DNA from: Brevundimonas vesicularis
GTDB taxonomy: Bacteria; Pseudomonadota; Alphaproteobacteria; Caulobacterales; Caulobacteraceae
Direction of reading: 5' to 3'
DNA: 64,000 bases
Assembly (NCBI RefSeq): GCF_027105095.1
Contig: NZ_CP114278.1
Span: forward strand, 62,001-126,000
The translations under genes and the position numbers were made by a program. Shown piece by piece: positions 60,596-64,000 of this stretch. The notes beneath the pieces are model-generated. The model made no database searches and was not told where the DNA came from. It worked only from the letters and a program-made list of their open reading frames with translations. The stretch's first letter is position 1. Each line of letters starts with the position of its first letter.

Positions 60596-62170
60596 ATGCC
60601 CGACGCCCTGCCCGGCCTGTTCCTCGGCCAGTCCGACGCCGCCCAGCCGGAAAACCTGCTGTTCAATCGCGCCAACCGCCACGGCGTCGTCGCCGGCGCG
60701 ACGGGCACCGGCAAGACGGTCACGCTGCAGATCATGGCCCAAGGCTTTTCCGACGCCGGGGTGCCGGTCTTCTGCGCCGATGTGAAGGGCGACCTGTCGG
60801 GCATCTCCCAGGTCGGCGCGCCGAACGAGAAGCTGATCGCCCGCGCGACGGAGATGGGCCTGACCCTGACGCCGCGCGCCGCCCCCACCGTTTTCTGGGA
60901 CCTGTACGGGCAGAAGGGACATCCGATCCGCACCACCGTGTCGGAAATCGGTCCGGTGCTGATGGCGCGGATGCTGAACCTGAACGAGGTGCAGGAGGGC
61001 GTGCTGACCGTCGTCTTCCACGTCGCGGACAAGGAAGGTCTGCTGCTGCTGGACCTCGACGATCTGAGAAGCCTGCTGGTCTATGTCGGCGAGAACGCCG
61101 AGCGGATCGGGCGCGAGGTCGGCAACGTCGCCCCCGCCTCCATCGCCGCCATCCAGCGCGCGCTGTTGCAGGTCGAGCAGCAGGGCGGCGACGCCTTCTT
61201 CGGCGAGCCGGCCCTGAAGCTGGAAGACATGATCCGCGTCGGCCTGGACGGCCGGGGCCAGGTCAATGTGCTGGATTCGACCCGGCTGATGAACAGTCCG
61301 CGCCTGTATGCGGCCTTCCTGCTGTGGCTGCTGTCGGAGCTGTTCGAACAGCTCCCAGAGGTGGGCGATCCGGAAAAGCCGCGCCTGGTCTTCTTCTTCG
61401 ACGAGGCGCACCTGCTGTTCAACGACGCCCCGCGCGCCCTGCTGGAAAAGGTCGAGCAGGTCGTGCGCCTGATCCGATCCAAGGGGGTCGGGGTCTACTT
61501 CGTGACGCAAAACCCGGCCGATATTCCCGACAGCGTCCTGGCCCAGCTGGGCAACCGCATTCAGCACGCGCTTCGCGCCTATACGCCGTCCGAGCAGAAG
61601 GGGCTGAAGGCCGCCTCGCAGAGTTTCCGAGCCAACGCCGCCTTCGACACGGCCGAGGCCATTCAGGGTCTGGGGGTGGGCGAGGCCCTGGTGTCCGTGC
61701 TGGACGAAAAGGGCGCGCCGACCATCGTGGCCCGCACCAGGATCCGCCCGCCGGCCTCGCGCCTGGGTCCCGCGACCGATACTGAGCGCGCCGCCGTCAT
61801 AGCCGCCAGCCCGGTGCGAGGCCTTTACGAGCAGGTGCTGAACCGCGAATCCGCCGCCGAAATCCTGGCCAATCGCCACAGCGCCGCCGATCAGGCTGAA
61901 GTTCAGGCCCAAATTCAGGCCAAGGCGCAGGCCGAGGCCGACAAGGCCGCCGCCGCTCAGGCCAAGGCCGATCAGAAGGCCGCCGAAGCGCGGGCGAAGG
62001 CTCAAGCCCAGGCCGAAGCGCGGGCGGCGCGCGAGGCCGCAAAACCTGCGCGCCGGGCCACCCGCGAAACTCCGGTCGAGGCGCTGACCAAGTCGGTCCT
62101 GCGCACGGCCGGATCGACCCTGACCCGCGAGCTGATGCGCGGTCTGCTGGGCGGGCTGAAGCGGCGCTAG
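60596..62170 (+). CDS. HerA-like/DUF853 ATPase with Ala-rich coiled tail
   Basis: 524 residues from the ATG at 60596, with CGGAGA upstream. The ATPase core has Walker A GATGTGKT (about 34-41) and Walker B LVFFFDEAHLLF (about 264-275), matching the YjgR/DUF853 group of HerA-FtsK-type ATPases. After about residue 425 the sequence turns into an Ala/Gln/Lys/Glu-rich helix (to about 490), then a short C-terminal segment. The role is unknown; no nuclease partner (NurA, SIR2 or similar) is adjacent, which argues against a defence system. Confidence 0.9.
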   Translation: MPDALPGLFLGQSDAAQPENLLFNRANRHGVVAGATGTGKTVTLQIMAQGFSDAGVPVFCADVKGDLSGISQVGAPNEKLIARATEMGLTLTPRAAPTVFWDLYGQKGHPIRTTVSEIGPVLMARMLNLNEVQEGVLTVVFHVADKEGLLLLDLDDLRSLLVYVGENAERIGREVGNVAPASIAAIQRALLQVEQQGGDAFFGEPALKLEDMIRVGLDGRGQVNVLDSTRLMNSPRLYAAFLLWLLSELFEQLPEVGDPEKPRLVFFFDEAHLLFNDAPRALLEKVEQVVRLIRSKGVGVYFVTQNPADIPDSVLAQLGNRIQHALRAYTPSEQKGLKAASQSFRANAAFDTAEAIQGLGVGEALVSVLDEKGAPTIVARTRIRPPASRLGPATDTERAAVIAASPVRGLYEQVLNRESAAEILANRHSAADQAEVQAQIQAKAQAEADKAAAAQAKADQKAAEARAKAQAQAEARAAREAAKPARRATRETPVEALTKSVLRTAGSTLTRELMRGLLGGLKRR

Positions 62171-62219
62171 GTTCCGCTCGGGTCTTGCAACGGGGCGGGG
62201 GCGAGCGCATCTCCCGCTC

Positions 62220-62780
62220 ATGTTCATCCAGACCGAACCCACGCCCAATCCCAACGTGCTGAAGTTCCTGCCCGGCCGCGACGTGTCGCCGACCGCCGCG
62301 CTGGAATACCGCACCACCGACGAGGCGACGGCCTCTCCGCTGGCAGAGGCCTTGTTCGAACTGGAAGGCGTCGACGGCGTCTTCTTCGGCGCCGACTATG
62401 TTTCGGTGACCCGCCAGCCGCAGGGTCCGGAATGGTCCGAGATGAAGGCGCCGATCCTGGGCGTCGTCATGGATCACTTCGTCTCGGGTCAGGCGCTCAC
62501 GCGCGGCGCCGGCGGCGAAACCGACGGCCATGCCGAGGACGACAGCGAGATCGTCGCCGAGATCAAGGCCCTGCTGGACAGCCGCATTCGCCCCGCCGTG
62601 GCCCAGGACGGCGGCGACATCCTGTTCGATTCCTTTGACGAGGCGACGGGTGTGTTGAACCTGCGGATGCGCGGCGCCTGCGCCGGCTGTCCGTCGTCGT
62701 CGGCGACCCTGAAGGCCGGGGTCGAGCAGATGATGCGCCACTATGTGCCCGAGGTGACGCGGGTCGAACAGACCCTCTGA
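62220..62780 (+). CDS. Nfu-type iron-sulfur scaffold/carrier protein
   Basis: 186 residues. The N-terminal Nfu_N domain (MFIQTEPTPNPNVLKFLPG, about 1-90) precedes the NifU-like C domain (about 110-180) with the cluster-binding C-x-x-C in GACAGC. It carries [4Fe-4S] clusters to target enzymes. This two-domain form is typical of alphaproteobacteria and mitochondria. The start is at a fresh ATG after a 49-base gap; tsaB follows. Confidence 0.94.
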   Translation: MFIQTEPTPNPNVLKFLPGRDVSPTAALEYRTTDEATASPLAEALFELEGVDGVFFGADYVSVTRQPQGPEWSEMKAPILGVVMDHFVSGQALTRGAGGETDGHAEDDSEIVAEIKALLDSRIRPAVAQDGGDILFDSFDEATGVLNLRMRGACAGCPSSSATLKAGVEQMMRHYVPEVTRVEQTL

Positions 62781-62826
62781 TCCGGACGCGGTGGCGGTTC
62801 TGCGACGCGCCGCCTAGAAGACGCCC

Positions 62827-63507
62827 ATGAGACTTCTGGTGATCGATACGGCGCTCGGCGCCTGCACGGCGGCGGTGTTCGAGGACGATCGCGCGCTTGC
62901 CGTGCGCTTCGAGCCGATGACCAAGGGGCACCAGGAACGGATCGGCGGCCTGGTGCGCGATGTCATGGCCGAGGCGGGCGGCGGGTTCGACAGCCTGGAC
63001 CGGATCGGCGTCACGGTCGGACCGGGTTCGTTCACCGGTCTGCGCGTCGGCCTGGCCTTTGCCCAGGGTCTGGGCGCGGCGCTGGATCGGCCGGTCGTCG
63101 GTCTGTCGGCGCTGGACGCCCTCGCCGCCTCGCTCGCCAATCAAGACGGCCCCATCGCAGCCCTGATCGATGCGCGGCGGGGTCAGGTCTATGCGCGCCT
63201 CTTCGCCGACGGTGGGCCGCTCGGACACGATGAAGCGTTGTCGCTGGAAGAGGCCGCGCGGCGGATCGCCGACATCGGATCGGACGTGGCCCTGGTCGGC
63301 AATGGCGCGGCGGTCATCGCCCAGGCCTTTCCCGACCTGACCTTCGCCCATCTGGACGACCGCGTCGCACCGTCCCCGGAGGCGCTGGCGCGCCTGGCCG
63401 CCGCCGCCGATCCGTCGACCCATCCGCCCCGTCCGCTCTATTTGCGCGCGCCCGACGCCACGCCGCCCAGCCGCCTGCCGGGCCAGCCGCGCCAGCCTGC
63501 GTCATGA
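62827..63507 (+). CDS. tsaB: tRNA t6A biosynthesis protein TsaB
   Basis: 226 residues. The ASKHA-type N domain begins LLVIDTALGACTAAVF and contains the VGPGSFTGLRVGLAFAQGLG loop. TsaB forms a complex with TsaD and TsaE to make threonylcarbamoyl-adenosine at tRNA position 37. The C-terminal tail is rich in Pro and probably disordered. The stop overlaps the rimI start by 4 bases (ATGA), as commonly found for this pair. Confidence 0.95.
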   Translation: MRLLVIDTALGACTAAVFEDDRALAVRFEPMTKGHQERIGGLVRDVMAEAGGGFDSLDRIGVTVGPGSFTGLRVGLAFAQGLGAALDRPVVGLSALDALAASLANQDGPIAALIDARRGQVYARLFADGGPLGHDEALSLEEAARRIADIGSDVALVGNGAAVIAQAFPDLTFAHLDDRVAPSPEALARLAAAADPSTHPPRPLYLRAPDATPPSRLPGQPRQPAS

Positions 63508-63947
63508 CAACGGCGGACCCCGTCTCTCTCGCCGCCCTGCACGTTCAGGCGTTTGCCGCGCCGTGGAGCGCCGACACCTTCGCCGATCTGCTGTCGCAGC
63601 CGGGCGTGCTGGCGGTACGCGAGGCCGACGGCTTCATCCTGATCCGGACCGTCGTCGACGAGGCGGAAATCCTGACCCTGGCCGTGGTCCCGTCCGCGCG
63701 CCGCCACGGACTGGGGCGGCGTCTGGTCGAGGCGGCGGCCGTCGCTGCGGCCCAGGCCGGCGCGACGCGGCTGTTCCTGGAGGTCGCCGACGACAATATC
63801 GCCGCGCGTGACCTGTATGAGCGGACCGGGTTCGATCCGATCGGTCGCCGCAAAGCCTATTATGCGGGCGCCGACGGATCGCGGACCGATGCGGTGGTGA
63901 TGAGCCGCGAGCTCTGTGCGCCTGACGCCAACCTGACGCTTCCCTGA
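63504..63947 (+). CDS. rimI: Ribosomal protein alanine N-acetyltransferase RimI
   Basis: 147 residues of the GNAT fold. The acetyl-CoA loop is PSARRHGLGRRLVEAA (about 64-79), preceded by the strand AEILTLAVVP and followed by LFLEVADDNIAARDLYERTGF and a YY(A)-type C terminus. RimI acetylates the N terminus of ribosomal protein S18 and possibly others. It is coupled to tsaB and precedes a Fur-family gene. Confidence 0.94.
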   Translation: MTTADPVSLAALHVQAFAAPWSADTFADLLSQPGVLAVREADGFILIRTVVDEAEILTLAVVPSARRHGLGRRLVEAAAVAAAQAGATRLFLEVADDNIAARDLYERTGFDPIGRRKAYYAGADGSRTDAVVMSRELCAPDANLTLP

Positions 63948-63974
63948 TGCGATCCAAGCCCCTATTCTAGGCGC

Positions 63975-64000
63975 ATGGACCGGATCGAAAAACTCTGCGC
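63975..64000 (+). CDS. Start of a Fur-family regulator gene, 3' truncated by window edge
   Basis: Only eight complete codons are visible, reading MDRIEKLC. They match the typical N terminus of alphaproteobacterial Fur/Mur proteins, and I recall a fur-type gene following tsaB-rimI in many of them. With so little sequence, the call rests mainly on position. Confidence 0.5.

Noticed and set aside
60596..62170. HerA-like ATPase as part of an anti-phage system
   Set aside because: No nuclease, SIR2, DUF4297 or restriction partner in the flanks; neighbours are nfu and a transporter.

Overview
The window is GC-rich, densely coded chromosomal DNA from an alphaproteobacterium. It most likely comes from the Caulobacterales, and Brevundimonas is my best guess. 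The basis is the divergent phyR / nepR-ecfG-phyK stress locus in the order I recall from Caulobacter, the ffh-rpsP-rimM and nadD-rsfS-rlmH-envC-ctpA strings, polyhydroxybutyrate genes (phaZ, phasin) and a SapC-family protein. No tRNA, rRNA, CRISPR array, integrase or intact insertion sequence was found, so this is mostly core genome with small accessory pieces.

Layout. 1-6 kb: end of a PHB depolymerase gene, a YgjP-type metalloprotease, a LprI-domain protein, a bifunctional penicillin-binding protein, a methyltransferase and a secreted hydrolase. 6-13 kb: ftsY and yciB, a MarR regulator with a histone-like tail, phasin plus creatininase-family gene, and an emrA-emrB-tetR efflux operon. 13-20 kb: flavin amine oxidase, nth, MarR regulator, soluble chemoreceptor plus cheW, ATP-grasp protein, adenosine-type kinase. 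20-26 kb: Rieske oxygenase, a ParD-like / methionine aminopeptidase pair, nadE, PhnA-like protein, CobW-family GTPase, VOC protein. 26-29 kb: ornithine-type decarboxylase plus deoxyhypusine-synthase-like gene. 29-38 kb: DUF2254 membrane protein, phnCDE-pstS, galU, fabI, benE. 38-49 kb: GST, YegP-like protein, ffh-rpsP-rimM, the carboxyspermidine dehydrogenase/decarboxylase pair, and nadD-rsfS-rlmH-envC-ctpA. 49-52.6 kb: zur plus hydrolase, sapC, MaoC-like protein, oxidoreductase. 52.6-56.7 kb: general stress response locus. 56.8-64 kb: gabD, obgE, an AI-2E family transporter, HerA-like ATPase, nfu, tsaB, rimI and the first codons of a Fur-family gene.

How parts work together. The stress locus holds four matches to the EcfG promoter pattern GGAAC-N16-CGTT. 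They lie ahead of phyR, ahead of nepR-ecfG, inside the end of phyK ahead of an entericidin-like lipoprotein, and ahead of an apparently non-coding stretch of about 114 nt that folds well and ends in an intrinsic terminator. The last is a strong candidate for a stress-induced small RNA. Two polyamine modules lie 13 kb apart: decarboxylase plus deoxyhypusine-synthase-like, and carboxy(nor)spermidine dehydrogenase plus decarboxylase. Both protein-targeting GTPases, ffh and ftsY, are present.

Most unusual points: the small RNA candidate; a ParD-like gene translationally coupled to a methionine aminopeptidase that lacks about 18 residues containing a conserved active-site histidine; a phasin frame whose only well-placed start is CTG; and two palindromic repeat elements with terminal inverted repeats.
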